From the NCBI GenBank assembly GCA_018136815.1, contig CM030932.1, forward strand, positions 4,566,287-4,630,286: a stretch of 64,000 nucleotides of DNA, given 5' to 3'. The notes below the pieces were generated by a model. The model had not been told where the DNA came from, did not search any database, and saw nothing but the letters and a program-made list of their open reading frames with translations. Of the stretch, positions 33,375 through 44,462 are shown in pieces; the stretch's first letter is position 1; the number at the start of each line of letters is the position of its first letter. The translations under genes and the position numbers were made by a program. This stretch comes from Isochrysis galbana. Taxonomy: Eukaryota > Haptophyta > Isochrysidales > Isochrysidaceae.

Positions 33375-36000
33375 ATGCTCGCCACGCGGCGGCCGGGTCG
33401 ACTGTGGGCTCGTTGGGGCTTGGCGCGGCTTGGCGGCGTGCGCACGCTGGCGAGCGGCGCGGGGGAGCCGTTCTCCTCTGTACATTCCTCCTTGTCCACT
33501 GCAGAGCAAGCGGAGCAGCCGCTCTCCTCCCTCGGGACCGCCTCTCCTCGCTCTCTCCTCTCTCCTCCTCCGCAGTGCAGCGAGGATGGCGAGCGGCCGC
33601 TGCTGGACGCGCTGAGCGACTCGTCGTTGGCCATGGCTGCAGACAGAGCAGAGCAGGAACTGCTGCGCCCTCAGTCCGCGGCCGGTGGGTGGATGGAGGC
33701 GAGGGAGGCGCGGAGGCGCGCTGCACGCATAGAGCAGGCGGAAGCTCCCGAGACTCGCAGGCTGCTCCTGCGGGGCCACGTGGAGCGCTGGCTCGGGAAG
33801 ATGAGGCTCCCATCCGACCCAGTGATGTTACGTGCGCTCTCTCACGGCGGGGGCTGGATCAGCCTTGAGGCGCTGTGCACGCAGCCGAAGCTTCGGCTAC
33901 TGCGAGCTTCGCCCGAGGAAGTTGCAGAGGCGCTTGATGGCTCACGGGTGGTCGAGGTTGAGCGGAGGTTGGTACCGCAGTCGCACCGGTCGCACCGGCG
34001 CTCTGCTACGGCCACGCGCTCTGTCGCGACAGACAGGAAGGGCACGGATGATTCGGTGACCTCCAGCAAGGAAGCGGTCTTCGTGCGGCCGTTTGGAGTG
34101 ACGCTCGAAGGCATGCTCTCCTTCTTGGCTCGCGATCGGAGGGAAAAGAGGCGTGAATTGGGGAGCCGTATCTGTCCAATAACCGCGGGTGCGCTCCCGC
34201 GATACAATCCTCAGGCCACAGTCATAGTCTCACGCACCCCTGACGCCATCAAGGCGGCTGTGCGACGGGTTTGTGAGGCCGTGGATGGCGAGGCGGCCGC
34301 TCCCGGCGGAAGAGCAGTGGGTCTAGTGGTGTACTGGCCGGATGGACGGCAGTGGCCTTCGATGATTAGTATGGGAACTCCCGGCTCGGTTGAGGTGATT
34401 CGCTTGGACCTGCATTACGTGGAGGCAGAGAATGAGGTCGTTGACGCCTGCGTTGGTGCCCACGGGGGGCGTGAATGCGACGCCGCGGCGAGGAACACGT
34501 CGCACTTGAGAGGTGACTGCGGCCCTTGGGCAACAGGGTTGCCGGCGTCGCTAATGGACTTGCTAACAGGACGCGACGTCGTCAAGGTTGGCTTTGGGAT
34601 CGAAGGAGCGCTTTCCCGGCTGCTCGACGCGCAGATTCAGGCGCAAACTAGGGGTGAGGCGAGCGCCGCCGCCCAGATCGCAGGCGACGTTGATGTTGCC
34701 GACGGTCATGAGGGCAAGTTGGCATCCTCAAGCTCGAGGGGATCAAGAAGGACATCGTGGTGGGCGATGGTCGTGGACTTCGCGGAGATAGAACGCCGAG
34801 GCGTGTTGGCAGATCTGGAAGAGAACATGGCCAGCGAAGGTAGCACCGACGTGCTGCGGCAGGCTGACGCGAGTATTCAATGCATCACCAACCGTCGCGA
34901 GAATGACTACATCGATGATGTCAAGCGGGGGCAGGGCATCTCGGGCGCCGGTGATACGGTGATTGAGCAACGAGCAAGCCCCTGGTGGATGATGGAAAGA
35001 TATCTCGGCCAAACTGCTCCTGATCTCTCCCCAAGCTGGCTGGCGAGACAATCCGAGACTGCGGACGATCCGGATGAGCCCTCGTGGGGTCACAGTGAAG
35101 ACGAGCCAAGGGAGTCGAGCCGAAGACACGTTCCGTACAAGGCCGCCCAGCTGGAATATGATGACGGCGACGGCGAGGTGGACCAGCTTCGGAAACGAGT
35201 TCAAGCGCTCTACTTCACGGGAAAACAGGTGCCAATGCGACATGGGGTGCGAGTCAAAGGCGGTGACGGCGGCGCGCCGTGGATTTTGTGCCCAGGCTTG
35301 GATCGTGCAACGTGGGCACATCCTCCTTGTCCATCTGCCACCACACAACTCTTTGCCGGCGAGATTGCGCTCACAAGGAATGTGCATAGACTTGGTGACT
35401 CTCGTAATCCATGGTGCCCATCCTGCAATTCACGAAGGCCCCTGTTCCCTATATTTTCAGAGGCGGCGAGCGGCAAAGGAAGAAGAGTTGATGCGGCGAG
35501 CACGAGAAGTGCAAGAGCGGGATGAGGAAGAGGCCGAACGATTGGCCGGCGACGCGCCATTCGGGCAAGTCGATGCTTTGCAGGGCGCGCTTCCGCAACG
35601 CACGCGCACACGAATCCGCCTCGCTGCCGACGCCACGGCGCCGTTGGACATCTATCGATTGATCGCATCCTCCGCTGGCGGTTTGGATGCCGTGCTACCG
35701 CACGCGCAGCCACCAAGGGCTCACTTGATTCGGCCAACCGCTGGGAGCATCGCCGGCGGCGGTCTTGCGGTGCGGAGTGAAAGGACCGCCCAATTGGGCC
35801 CGCGTGTGGGAGTCGATCTTGACGCACGGGCGCGCGCGAATGTGACCTGGGACCCACCTCGCCTAGCCGACGCGGCGGTGCGTGCAGCGATCGATGCGCA
35901 CGCAAACATGTGGCAAGCGCACCATGTGGCGAGAGAAGCATCCTTTGAGCCGCTTAAGCGAGAGAGACGGACAAGGAAAAGAAGGCCTAGGGGCCGCTGA
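33375..36000 (+). CDS. La-motif protein with degenerate 3'-5' exonuclease domain
   Basis: Two exons join in phase: 33375-35228 and 35461-36000 (797 aa; intron GTGCC...TTTTCAG). The start is ATG 33375 (MLATRRPGRLWARWGLARLG), an Arg-rich, acid-free leader suggesting mitochondrial import; plastid import is possible. Residues about 136-205 resemble the La RNA-binding winged helix (HVERWLGKMRLPSDP, GGGWISLEALC, EEVAEALDGSRVVEV). Residues about 283-420 resemble an RNase D/WRN-type exonuclease (TVIVSRTPDAIKAAVRRV, AVGLVVYWPDGRQWPSMISM, RLDLHY, LPASLMDLL, VVKVGFGIEGALSRLL). However the DxE metal motif is replaced by LVVYW and the acid after VGFGIE is missing, so it is probably catalytically dead. The C-terminal 180 residues, from RRRAAKEEELMRR, are charged and unfamiliar, ending in RRTRKRRPRG. 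An RNA-binding organellar role is inferred. Confidence 0.7.
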
Positions 36001-36360
36001 TCACGGTGCTAGAAGGCGCTAGCGCCCCACTCCAACTGCTCTTGCGCATTGCCTGTGCCTAATAGGAGCTTCTGAGCTCCTGAGCTTGCTTGCGTTTCAG
36101 CGTCAGCCAAGCCACTTCAGTTCGTGTCGAGCCCAGAGATCGTAAAGCGCGATGCTTGCATAGAAATAAATCTTGAGGGTTCTGGCTACTAGCTGCTAGG
36201 GGACCGTCGCTCCAGGCACCGGGTATCAATTAAGTTTATAATGAGAGTTGGAGTTGGTCCCGGCTACGCTCTACGCCGCCACTAGCCTTGCGTACCAATC
36301 CGCGCGCCGGGGCCACGACATAGCCATGACCACAGTGAATGAAACACTAGGCACAGCAAG
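36001..36360. other. Intergenic
   Basis: Short mixed sequence downstream of the La/exonuclease gene; no feature recognised. Confidence 0.4.
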
Positions 36361-36862
36361 CCTAAGTTTATACTTACTTCACATGGGGGCCAACCTGCTT
36401 TTGTCAGTGGGGGTTCAATTGGGGCCTCGCGCCCCCCTCACTCCATCGCAGACACCCCCTGGGGTGGGCCCGTACAATCAACCTCAGCCCCTGCCCTTGC
36501 CTTCTGCAGCAGGGTAGCAGGGGTTGGGCACTCATCAAAGTGGCCCAGACCCATACTGGCGCGGACCGCGAGTTGCACTCCCACGCCCGCGCTGGGCCTG
36601 CCCTCGAGCTGACTCCCCCCACATCCTTGGTCGCCAGGCATGCAGGGGCCTCTGGGCGGCTGCCCCATGGGTCATGGCCAGCGACCAGCGAGGCGAGCGT
36701 GGGAGAGTCAAGGGGGGCGGGGGGCTGAGCCCCAGCCTCCACTGCCCCCTGAGTTGCCCTTGCTGGCCCTCTGGGAGCCCCCAAAGGACCTCTGCGAGTA
36801 GACCGTGGCGCACCGCATGGCGACGCGCCGCAGGGAGAGAGATGGGCGAGAGTGGAGAGAGG
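36361..36862 (-). repeat. Dispersed repeat family, full copy (-)
   Basis: Inverted copy of 15560-16036, from TAAGTTTATACTTA to CGACGCGCCGCAGGGAGAGAG, with the same order of landmarks (GGGGCTGAGCCCC, TGGCCCTCTGGGAGCCCCCAA). Confidence 0.75.
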
Positions 36863-36895
36863 GAGAGGGGGGGGGTTGCACCCCCCCGATGGACT

Positions 36896-37312
36896 GGGTG
36901 ATTGCAACTCATCACACGTGTCCCATGAGAAACTTTATAGTATATTGCATGTTTACGTTATTGTGTGTGTGCCTTGGGTACCACAGGGGCACCGTGTAGA
37001 AAAAGTCGCTATGCGCACGCACGGCGTCTGCGGCGTGCGTCTGCGGAAAACTTCAATGCGCATCTGACGAAACCCCGGCACCATACATATGCTATATGAC
37101 ATAGGCGAAAAGTTGTTGTGCGCACGCACGGCGTCCCCGCGGGGGACCCGATGCACTACGCACGGCGTGCACCTGGGTGATTGCAACTCATCACACATGT
37201 CCAGTAAGAAACATAGAATTGTATTGCCCATTTACGTAATTGTATGCATTGGGTGCCACAGGGGACAGGGGCACCGTATAGAAAAAGTTGCTATGCGCAC
37301 GCACGGCGTCTG
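36896..37312 (+). repeat. Tandem direct repeat, units about 277 bases apart
   Basis: GGGTGATTGCAACTCATCAC through CACCGTGTAGAAAAAGTCGC and TATGCGCACGCACGGCGTCTGC (36896-37030) recurs at 37173-37312 with about one change in eight bases. GCGCACGCACGGCGTC also appears between the units (37120) and at 40485 (as GCGCACGCACGGAGTC). No gene. Confidence 0.75.
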
Positions 37313-38150
37313 CACGCCCCCATCGGAAAGAGTGAACGCACAACGTGCATATGCGCACGCACGTCCCCGCGCTGGCGCTCGAGCGGACGCCCACATTTAA
37401 GTAAAAAACAAAACTACTGCCTGGTCCTCTTTCGACGGAACGCGACTTTGGCCTAGACCTAAACCCCCGGAACCCGAGCAACCGAAGAACGAGTAACGAC
37501 CGGGGGGAGCGGAAAGGGAAACTCAGCGAGGGACAAGAGCGAGGGCAATGGGATCCCGAGAGAACGGGTAGTCGTAATTGCAGTAGATGGTATCCTCAAA
37601 GATTTATATGATTTATTTCTATTGCCTCCTCGCTATGGCTATGGCCATGGCTGATTGATAGAGGCGTCAATGCCCCATATCGAGCTGCCGCTATGACCCG
37701 TACACATGTGCCGGGTGCCACTCGCCTGCGCTCACTTCTCCGACACTCGTAGCCATCGGGTGGCAAGTAACAGCAGCAGGGACCTACCCTTACGCTTCCT
37801 GCCGCAGACGTTCGCGTCGCCTACGGCTTGCAATCCATAATCTTGCTCAAAAGGGCGCAACATTCATACAAAATGTCTCCTATAGCATCCCCCCCCCCCC
37901 CGGTCAGTCAGGTGACGTCAACCTAAGCAATCTCCAGAACATCGCCAAGCTGCAGCCGTCTAGAGAGCGCACAAGCGCACGAGCTTCTGCGGTTGGGGTT
38001 CGTGCGCGTGGTTCAGTGTGTGGAGAGCACAGACTGGATCCACCGAATGAGGCATGAATGACAGCGACAATGGACCACACGCAGCTGGGCGAATCGGGCG
38101 CTCCATGAAGATGAAGAAGCCGCGGTTGGTCTAACACGATCTACGCGACA
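37313..38150. other. Intergenic
   Basis: Contains CTCTTTCGACGGAACGCGACTTT (37427), which recurs near 40718 as CTCTTTTGACGGAACGCGACTTT. Otherwise no feature is seen; a run of C occurs near 37890-37900. Confidence 0.4.
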
Positions 38151-38873
38151 TCACGGCTTCTTGTACACCCTCGGCGCATTCGCTCCAACGGACACTGCGC
38201 TATTGTCGTACTGACGATCGGTGGCAAGCGTGAGCATGAAGCGAGCGACGTCCTCACGAGCAATGGAAGTCCCTATAGTCCCATCGGCCCGAGCGACCTC
38301 GTAATGGCCATCGCCGTCCACATAGCTCAAACCACCCGGCCGCACAACCACACAGGACACGCCCTCGGGGCGCTTGTTCTCCTCTCCGATCACCAGTTCC
38401 TCAGCGGCAGTCAAGTCGGCCTTCACCTTGCGGAGGAGGGTACTGAGCACTGCGTACGCGATCCAGCCATAGAGCCCGCTCCGGCGCAGCTGAGGTCCAC
38501 TGTCGCCTACTCCGACCGACGAAATGATTGCCATCCGCGGAATGTTTGCTTTCTGCGCCGCCGCCAGCAGCACCCTCGTCCCCTTGGCCACCACAGCCTC
38601 CTCTCCCCGCGTCGTGCCCAAACAGCTGAAGAGGAAGTCCACCCCCTCGAGGCTCTTTGCCAGAGCATCGGCCGCTCCCTCTTGAGCGATGTCCACCTTG
38701 AGAACTTGCAGCCGGTCGGAAGGGGGCTCTTTCAGCCGCGTCGGCTCGCGACACGCAGCGAGCACGCGATATCCTTCAGCTAGAGAGAGGTGGACAAGAT
38801 GAGTGCCGATGCCGCCGCTCGCGCCCACCACACAAAGCTTGAGGGGAGCTCCGCTGGGCGGCTGTGAGGTCAT
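38151..38873 (-). CDS. Atypical short-chain dehydrogenase (NAD(P)-binding)
   Basis: A single exon of 240 aa from ATG 38873. A short leader is followed by the Rossmann motif VVGASGGIGTHLVHLSLAEG (G-x-x-G-x-x-G), VDFLFSCLG (end of strand 4), IPRMAIISSVGV and VVVRPGGLSYVDGD. This is the layout of atypical SDRs of the NAD(P)-binding or isoflavone-reductase-like group (SDR_a5/NmrA-like), in which YxxxK is often changed; here an YGWIAYAVL segment sits where the catalytic Tyr is expected. Length and motif order fit the family. Substrate cannot be predicted; homologues include chloroplast stress proteins and flavin reductases. There is no obvious targeting leader. It is an isolated gene, upstream of a CT-rich tract. 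Confidence 0.85.
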   Translation of the reverse strand: MTSQPPSGAPLKLCVVGASGGIGTHLVHLSLAEGYRVLAACREPTRLKEPPSDRLQVLKVDIAQEGAADALAKSLEGVDFLFSCLGTTRGEEAVVAKGTRVLLAAAQKANIPRMAIISSVGVGDSGPQLRRSGLYGWIAYAVLSTLLRKVKADLTAAEELVIGEENKRPEGVSCVVVRPGGLSYVDGDGHYEVARADGTIGTSIAREDVARFMLTLATDRQYDNSAVSVGANAPRVYKKP

Positions 38874-38936
38874 GGTGTAGCGGCCACTCCTTCTCTCTAT
38901 CTCTCAGAGCTCCTCGTCTCTCTGCCTGCCCTACCC

Positions 38937-39007
38937 TCCCTCTCTCCCTCTCTCCCTCCCTCCCTCCTCTCTCTCCTCCCTCTCTCTCTCTCTCTCCCCC
39001 CCCCCCT
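38937..39007. repeat. CT-rich tract upstream of the SDR gene
   Basis: (CCCT)n and (CT)n plus a C-run; purine on the coding strand, ending about 60 bases before the start codon. Confidence 0.85.
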
Positions 39008-39807
39008 CCCTTCTCACCGTCGCTTCTCTCAGAAGTCGATCCTCTCTCTTTACTTTTCTACTGGAGCGTGGGGAACGAGCCGTGAAAGTTCGCATCTTCA
39101 ACACCATCACCGTCCGTCCGTCCCGTCCGTGTCCATCCTTCCCCCTTTCTCCTCTCGCCCTCCCTCCCTCCCTAAAAGAAAACGTTCTTGAAGATGCCTG
39201 CTACGCTATTTCGTGCACTCCCCTCGCTGGGATCCCCAATTAACATCGCCCTTGCTCCCTCCCCACACTCCTTCCCGCTCACTCCCTCGTTCCTTTTTCT
39301 TCGGTTTCGGGTGGTCGGCCCATGTGCGCTACTTTGGGCCTGGCGTCCCGGCGTTGGGGTGAGGGAGAGGCGTTGGTCGTTGGTTTTTGTAGCCCGGTCA
39401 CTCACTAGGGGGGTGCGAAGGGCACCATCGGTAATGGGCAAACGAGGACCTAAATAAGCTGCCTATAGGCTCTGGTATGAGAGATCAGCAAAAAAAAATC
39501 CGGGGTCCTCCAGCAAAATTTTCGAAAAATACTCAATTTCAGGCCTCTAACGGCCGCGCAGAAATATATAACGGGTCCCCTCCCGTATAATTTTATCGAT
39601 GGCCTTCAAGCGCGCCTCTCGCAGCGCATTACGCATTACGAAGCCATGGTCATCACCAGCAAACACGGTCGATACAGCCTGATTCTGTACGCACCGTAAT
39701 ACAATACTTCTATGATTTCATTCATGGACGTGAAGACGTGAATGTGTACGTAATTGTAATTATCACAAAAACTATAAAGACGCTCAACGCTAAAATCGCC
39801 AAGGGAT
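39008..39807. other. Intergenic
   Basis: Mixed sequence; 39500-39800 is AT-richer. No convincing gene. Confidence 0.4.
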
Positions 39808-40087
39808 AGAGAGCCCAACTTCGACCCGCGACTGGCGGCGCCACGAGGCCGTTCTTGTGCCCGCTCACCGAGTAGATAGTAGATGCCGCATCACGCACCA
39901 TAGCGCGGCATGCCGCCCTCACAGCCACGCCAATCGCGCCCGCCGCCCCCGCACACCGCGTCGAACTCAGCCCTTTGCGGGCGCCGGTGATGACGACGTC
40001 ACGCCCCCAAGACGCACCGTGAGCGCCCAACTTCGACCCGCGACCGGCGGCGCCACGAGGCCGTTCTTGTGCCCGCTCACCGAACCG
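39808..40087 (+). repeat. Direct repeat of a 66-base unit
   Basis: GCCCAACTTCGACCCGCGAC through GAGGCCGTTCTTGTGCCCGC and TCACCGA occurs at 39810-39873 and again at 40024-40087 with one or two differences. Confidence 0.85.
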
Positions 40088-40102
40088 GGAAGGATTCTAC
40101 AC

Positions 40103-40421
40103 CTGACGAATTGGCGTGGCCCATAGGGCCTGAGGGCAATGAGGAGGGTGGCAAGCCGGCGGCAGGCGCGGCTGAAGAGACGACTTCGGAGACGCTGACG
40201 GGCTGAGGCCCGTCAGCAGAGGAAGGCGGGCAGGCGGGCTTGAGCGAGGGCGAGGACGGCGGCGAGAGCGACATCGAACGAGCGGCAAGAGGCGAGGGTG
40301 AGTGTGAGGAGGGCTGTGATGGCAGGGGCTGGCGAGGAGAGGCGAGGTTGTAGGGTCTGAGTGTTACGAGAGCGAGAGCGACGAGAGCGAGAGCGACGAC
40401 GGATGACGACTGACGACAGGA
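40103..40421 (+). repeat. Dispersed repeat, copy 1 of a direct pair
   Basis: Nearly identical to 46776-47096: GGCCCATAGGGCCTGAGGGC, GCAAGCCGGCGGCAGGCGCG, a hairpin GACGGGCTGAGGCCCGTC, and GAGAGCGACGAGAGCGAGAG. Only small indels distinguish the copies. Confidence 0.9.
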
Positions 40422-41646
40422 CGGTGCAGTATCGTGCGACTGACGAAACCGCACATCGGTGACGGCGTGCGGAAACTTCCATGCGCACGCACGGAGTCCC
40501 CGCGGGGGGAGGTTCACGGCCGTCCTCGCACGCGTCACGGACCTCGCCACCGTCGCCTGCCAGCAGAATGACGAGGAAGAGGGATGTGAGAAAAAGACGA
40601 AGAAGATGAAAACTCAGCACGCGTAGCTGGGGTATAATAGGCCAAAAAGAAAGCAAATAACCTGACAATTATAATATTGAGCCTTATGTATGTGCCAAAA
40701 AGAAAACAAATAACCTGGCCCTCTTTTGACGGAACGCGACTTTCATGCTCTGTCTCTTCCACTAGCTCGCTAGCTAGCCTCGTCTCTACTCTCCGACGCC
40801 ACGCGTCGCTATCCTCCGACCTCCGGTCTACCTCATCGCTCGTAGCGCTCGATGGCAGACACTATCAGACCCGACTCTTACTATGACATTTCAGACATCT
40901 TCCCGCAAGCAACAAACAACGATCCTTCCACGACCGCGTCAGCTGCCGGCTCGATCGAACGGCCCTCTGTCTATGAGCCTGTAGTCATCGCGTGTTCGAC
41001 ATTATGCTACAACGCCTCCACTCCTTTCTTTCCCTTTCTTCTCTTCAACCTGCCTTGCGGCGACTCCCCTCGTGCGCTACTTAGGGGCCCGGGTTGTGGG
41101 GGGTGGCGGGATGTCCCAGCCCCTAGCGTTAGGGTTCTCTCCCTTCCTCTTGCCTCTTGTTCCGCTTTAAGTGGTCGGTGTCTTCGTGCTGTTGGGTTAC
41201 TTCGGGCTTTGATGAGCATAGACAAAAATGACAACTACATAGCGCATAGCCATGTTGCATGCAAGAGCAAGAGCGGCTCCGGCGTTGTTAGCCACCTCGT
41301 GCGCACAAACGCCGCGCCAGCGCGATGATGTACTAGAAAAAGGCAAGGAATACACACAGAGACTACATGAGCAAGGCATGCGCGCGTTGGCCATCAAACG
41401 ATGGCATGTGGTCTATGATCTAGGCTACGATGGATGTGACGCCATTGATGTGCGGGAGGAACGCTAAGCCAGGGCAAACGCGTAGTGCAGCCGTGCATAG
41501 CGCTAAGGGAGCAATGAGCAATGGCTTGGCCGACTACTACAAGAGACAGCTGCGACGCTAGGGTCCGTCATGGGAGTACGGGACCGCATCGATCCGAGCC
41601 ACGCGACGTCTGCACGGTAGACGGGCGGCTGGCGTCGGCGTTGCTC
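40422..41646. other. Intergenic
   Basis: A reading frame beginning MADTIRPDSYYD at 40852 is the only protein-like stretch, but it soon runs into low-similarity sequence and I do not recognise it. No other feature. Confidence 0.35.
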
Positions 41647-43612
41647 CTAGAACAACTTGGCGGATTTTTGGCCGATCACGATCTCGTAAAGCGAGTAGAA
41701 AGCATCCCAGTTGTCGTACATGAAGCGGCCGACGAGCGCAAGCGTGGCTATGGCGAGAGCATTCTTCAGAATCTGCGCCATGAAAGTGCAAGGTAAACGG
41801 TTAACAAAGAGGTCGCGGGCAAGGGCGGCAGGAGGTCGTGGCGAGACCGCCAAAGCATGGGGCTGCGGTCGCCCGTCGGCGTAGGTTGCATGCAGCTGCA
41901 CGGGGTGCCCTCACCTTCTCGGCTGGTTCGATGAGCTGTCTCACCGCGGAGAGCGCGGCGCCCGCGACGCCGAGGCCGAGCACGTACGGCGCCGATGCGC
42001 GCACCAGTGAACCCGCGAAGGAGTCTGTCGTCTCTCTGAGCGTGGGAATCTTTGGCAGGCCAAACGGCGAAGGCGACTGCGTGGCTACACCAGCGACAGG
42101 TGGCGGCGGGTCGTCGAGCACCGTTGCAGCCTCGCGGAAAGCGGCGGCAGTACCTCGCAGGAGGCTCTTCGAGCCTTCCTGGGCGGCACGCCCGAGCTGT
42201 CCCAGGGTGTCCTCGGGAAGCTGGCCCGTCTCAACCAGCGACTTGGCCGAGCGCACAATCATCGGCGAGGAGGCCTCGACCGCTTGCTTGCCCGCCGCAA
42301 AGCCATCAGCGGCCAGCTTGCCCATGACGGGCGCCGCAGTCGTGGCTGCTTTGCTGCCAATGCTGACCGCACCCCTTGCGACGTCGGCAGCTACGCTGCC
42401 CATCTGCGCAGCGACGGTCCCCGTCCGCTCCAGAGCGGCCAGTTGCTCTGGCGTCAGCTTCTCACCAACTGTGCGTCCAATTGCGTCGCCCGTCGCGTCG
42501 AGTCCCGAGCGGATGATCGGCGCGGCTGCATCGAGGCCCGACTGGACTACCGGCGCAGCAGCCTGTAGGCCCGCACCGACACCGGTCGCCAGCTGCGCCG
42601 CGACGACTGGACCCCTTTCACTGAGCTCTCGGGATGCGCTCTCGAGCAACGGACCAGCAGCCGCGCTCACAGAGCGGCCGAGCTCTGGCAATGCCCTCGC
42701 TGCCTCGTCCGCTCCTAGCGCGAACTGTGCAGCAAGGTCGCGCGTCGCGCCTTCGAAGATCGGGCCGGCGCTGTCGGACAGCGAGCGGCCAAGCTCGGGA
42801 AGAGACCGGGTCAGGTCACCGGCGTCGAGCGCGAGCAGAAACCCGGCGGCACCTAAGGTGCTAAAGGTGCCGGTGTCGCCGAGCGGAAACGCCGGCGGCT
42901 CGGAGAAGACGTCGGCGGGGAGGGCAGCGAACTGTGGGAGAGGGATGGAAAGCTCTGCAAGGGCGGGTGGCTGAATGGCTGTAGAAAGGCGTGAGAGAGC
43001 GGGAAGCTCCGAGAGAGACGAAGGAATGGGGTGAGGAGGGAGGACGGCAAGGGCCTCCGCAAGCGCCGAAAGCTCCATAGAAGAGGAGGGGTAGGGCATG
43101 GTTGTGAGGGATGAGAGAGGGGATGGGAGCGAGAGAGAGGAGACCATAGACGAAAGCGCCCAGAGCTCTAGGTGCTCTGAGAGAGGTCCGAGAGGAGAAA
43201 GAGAACCGAGAAGAGTTAGGGGAGAGAGCTGAGAGAGCTTGGACAAAAAGGCGAGGGAGGATAGAGAATCAAGCGAATCGAAAGAGGAGAGAGAGGGGAG
43301 AGCGGAGAGCGAGGGGAGAGAGGCGGAAGAGGGGAGAGAGGAGAGGGGGAGCTGAGAGGAGAGAGGGGGGAGAGGGGAGAGAGGGGGGAGAGAGGGGAGA
43401 GAAGAGGAGAGGAGAGAGGGGAGAGACCGTGGATAGAGAGCGTCAAGGTTCAGCAGAGCTCCGAGAGCGGCTGCCGCTCCATCCGGGGAGAGCGCGAGGG
43501 TGGAGGCGTCGGCGTGGGGCATGCGGGTGCGCGCCGCGCCGCCGCGTGCGTGTAGCCCTCGCGGCGCCCATGCTGACGAGAGGAGCATCAGCAGTAAGGG
43601 TCCGGCCGACAT
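41647..43612 (-). CDS. Putative plastid-targeted Ala/Leu/Ser-rich repeat protein
   Basis: Two exons join in phase: 43612-41915 and 41772-41647 (607 aa; donor GTGAGG, acceptor GGCGCAG). The N-terminus MSAGPLLLMLLSSAWAPRG is a signal peptide ending in an AWAP motif, followed by an Arg/His/Ala-rich stretch. This resembles the bipartite leaders of secondary red plastids, where an ASAFAP-like motif with an aromatic residue marks the cleavage site. The first half is Leu/Ser/Pro low complexity (SLPSLPPLSPLPPL and similar). The second half has amphipathic Ala-rich repeats (GRSLSDSAGPIFEGATRDLA / GRSVSAAAGPLLESASRELS; SGLDAAAPIIRSGLDATGDA). Near the C-terminus come YVLGLGVAGAALSAV and a conserved-looking end, FMYDNWDAFYSLYEIVIGQK. 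No catalytic motif is seen. A structural or lipid-associated role in the plastid is a guess only. Confidence 0.6.
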
Positions 43613-43619
43613 CGAGAGA

Positions 43620-43925
43620 GAAAATTGAGAGAGAGAGGGAGAGGGAGGGAGGGAGAGAGGCGGGGGCCTTTGGCAGAACAAAGGAAGTGGAGAAGAGAGA
43701 GAGAGAAGAAAAGCTCGGAAGAGGGGGGAGGGGGTGAGGGGAGAAGGGAGCGAGGGAGGGAGGATGGAGAGAGAGGAAAATGGAGCGAGACAGGAGAAGG
43801 AAGAGAACAAAATGAGCTGGATAGGTGAAGGACGACGGAGATGAGAGCCGGAGGAGGATGAGAGAGGGGAGAGGGAGAGAGAGGGCCGAGAGCAGCGGGG
43901 GGGAGAGAGAGAGAGAGAGGAGAGA
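43620..43925. repeat. Long GA-rich tract upstream of the plastid-type gene
   Basis: About 300 bases of GAGAG, GGGA and AGA repeats on the + strand, polypyrimidine on the coding strand, beginning 8 bases before the start codon. Confidence 0.85.
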
Positions 43926-44012
43926 GAGAACGGATGGTACTCGTAGGAGTAAAGTACCTTCACTCTACTTTCACTTGTCCTCTCCCTCGGACCCACGCGA
44001 GGTGCGGTGCTT

Positions 44013-44036
44013 CCCCCCCCCCCCCCCCCCCCCCCC
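44013..44036. repeat. Poly-C run (24 C)
   Basis: An uninterrupted run of 24 cytosines. Confidence 0.9.
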
Positions 44037-44184
44037 TCCCTCTCTTCTCTCTACCGAGTAATTTACGTCGGAACGATGGAACAAGTGTGAGTGAGTGAGT
44101 GCGGCGAGTGTGAGTGTGAAGACGTGAACACACTCTCCGCGAGAGAAAGTAGTGTATAGTGTATTTTGTATTTAGTATATAGAC

Positions 44185-44462
44185 CTGTTTTGCCGTTTTT
44201 GGGTTACGCTTCGTTGTGGGGGCTCCCGGGGGGGTCTGGGGCCCAAAGGGCACCGAATATGTGCTAGATGGGTGTGTTCCGGGCTTTCTGCCGCTCTACT
44301 TTGGACTTTGGTGTATTTTCTCAATCCGACAGTCACTGTCACTGTCACTGTCAATCCTGACTTTTGACTTTTTCATCTTTACTCTTTACACCCTTAAGAC
44401 TTAGTACTTAGTTAGTAGTTAGGAGTTGGGAGTTAATATAGTACATAGTGTTTGACTGCCCC
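44185..44462 (+). repeat. Dispersed repeat (MITE-like), copy 1
   Basis: From CTGTTTTGCCGTTTTTGGGT to GTGTTTGACTGCCCC. It shares its first about 130 bases almost exactly with 54375-54510 (GGGTTACGCTTCGTTG, GGGGCCCAAAGGGCA, GAATATGTGCTAGATGGGTG) and ends in the same TTTGACYGCCC motif. No coding capacity. Confidence 0.8.

Noticed and set aside
36896-37400. CRISPR-like array from the repeated GCGCACGCACGGCGTC
   Set aside because: Spacing is irregular, units differ and the setting is a eukaryotic nuclear genome; it is a tandem duplication.
39722-40030. Minus-strand frame with DVVITGARKGLSSTRCAG, faintly like an aminotransferase core
   Set aside because: Only one short block fits, the surrounding sequence does not, and the frame overlaps a 66-base direct repeat; treated as chance.
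40852-41328. MADTIRPDSYYD frame as a gene
   Set aside because: It has an ATG and a protein-like beginning but no recognisable domain, splice evidence or repeat copy; left as unassigned.
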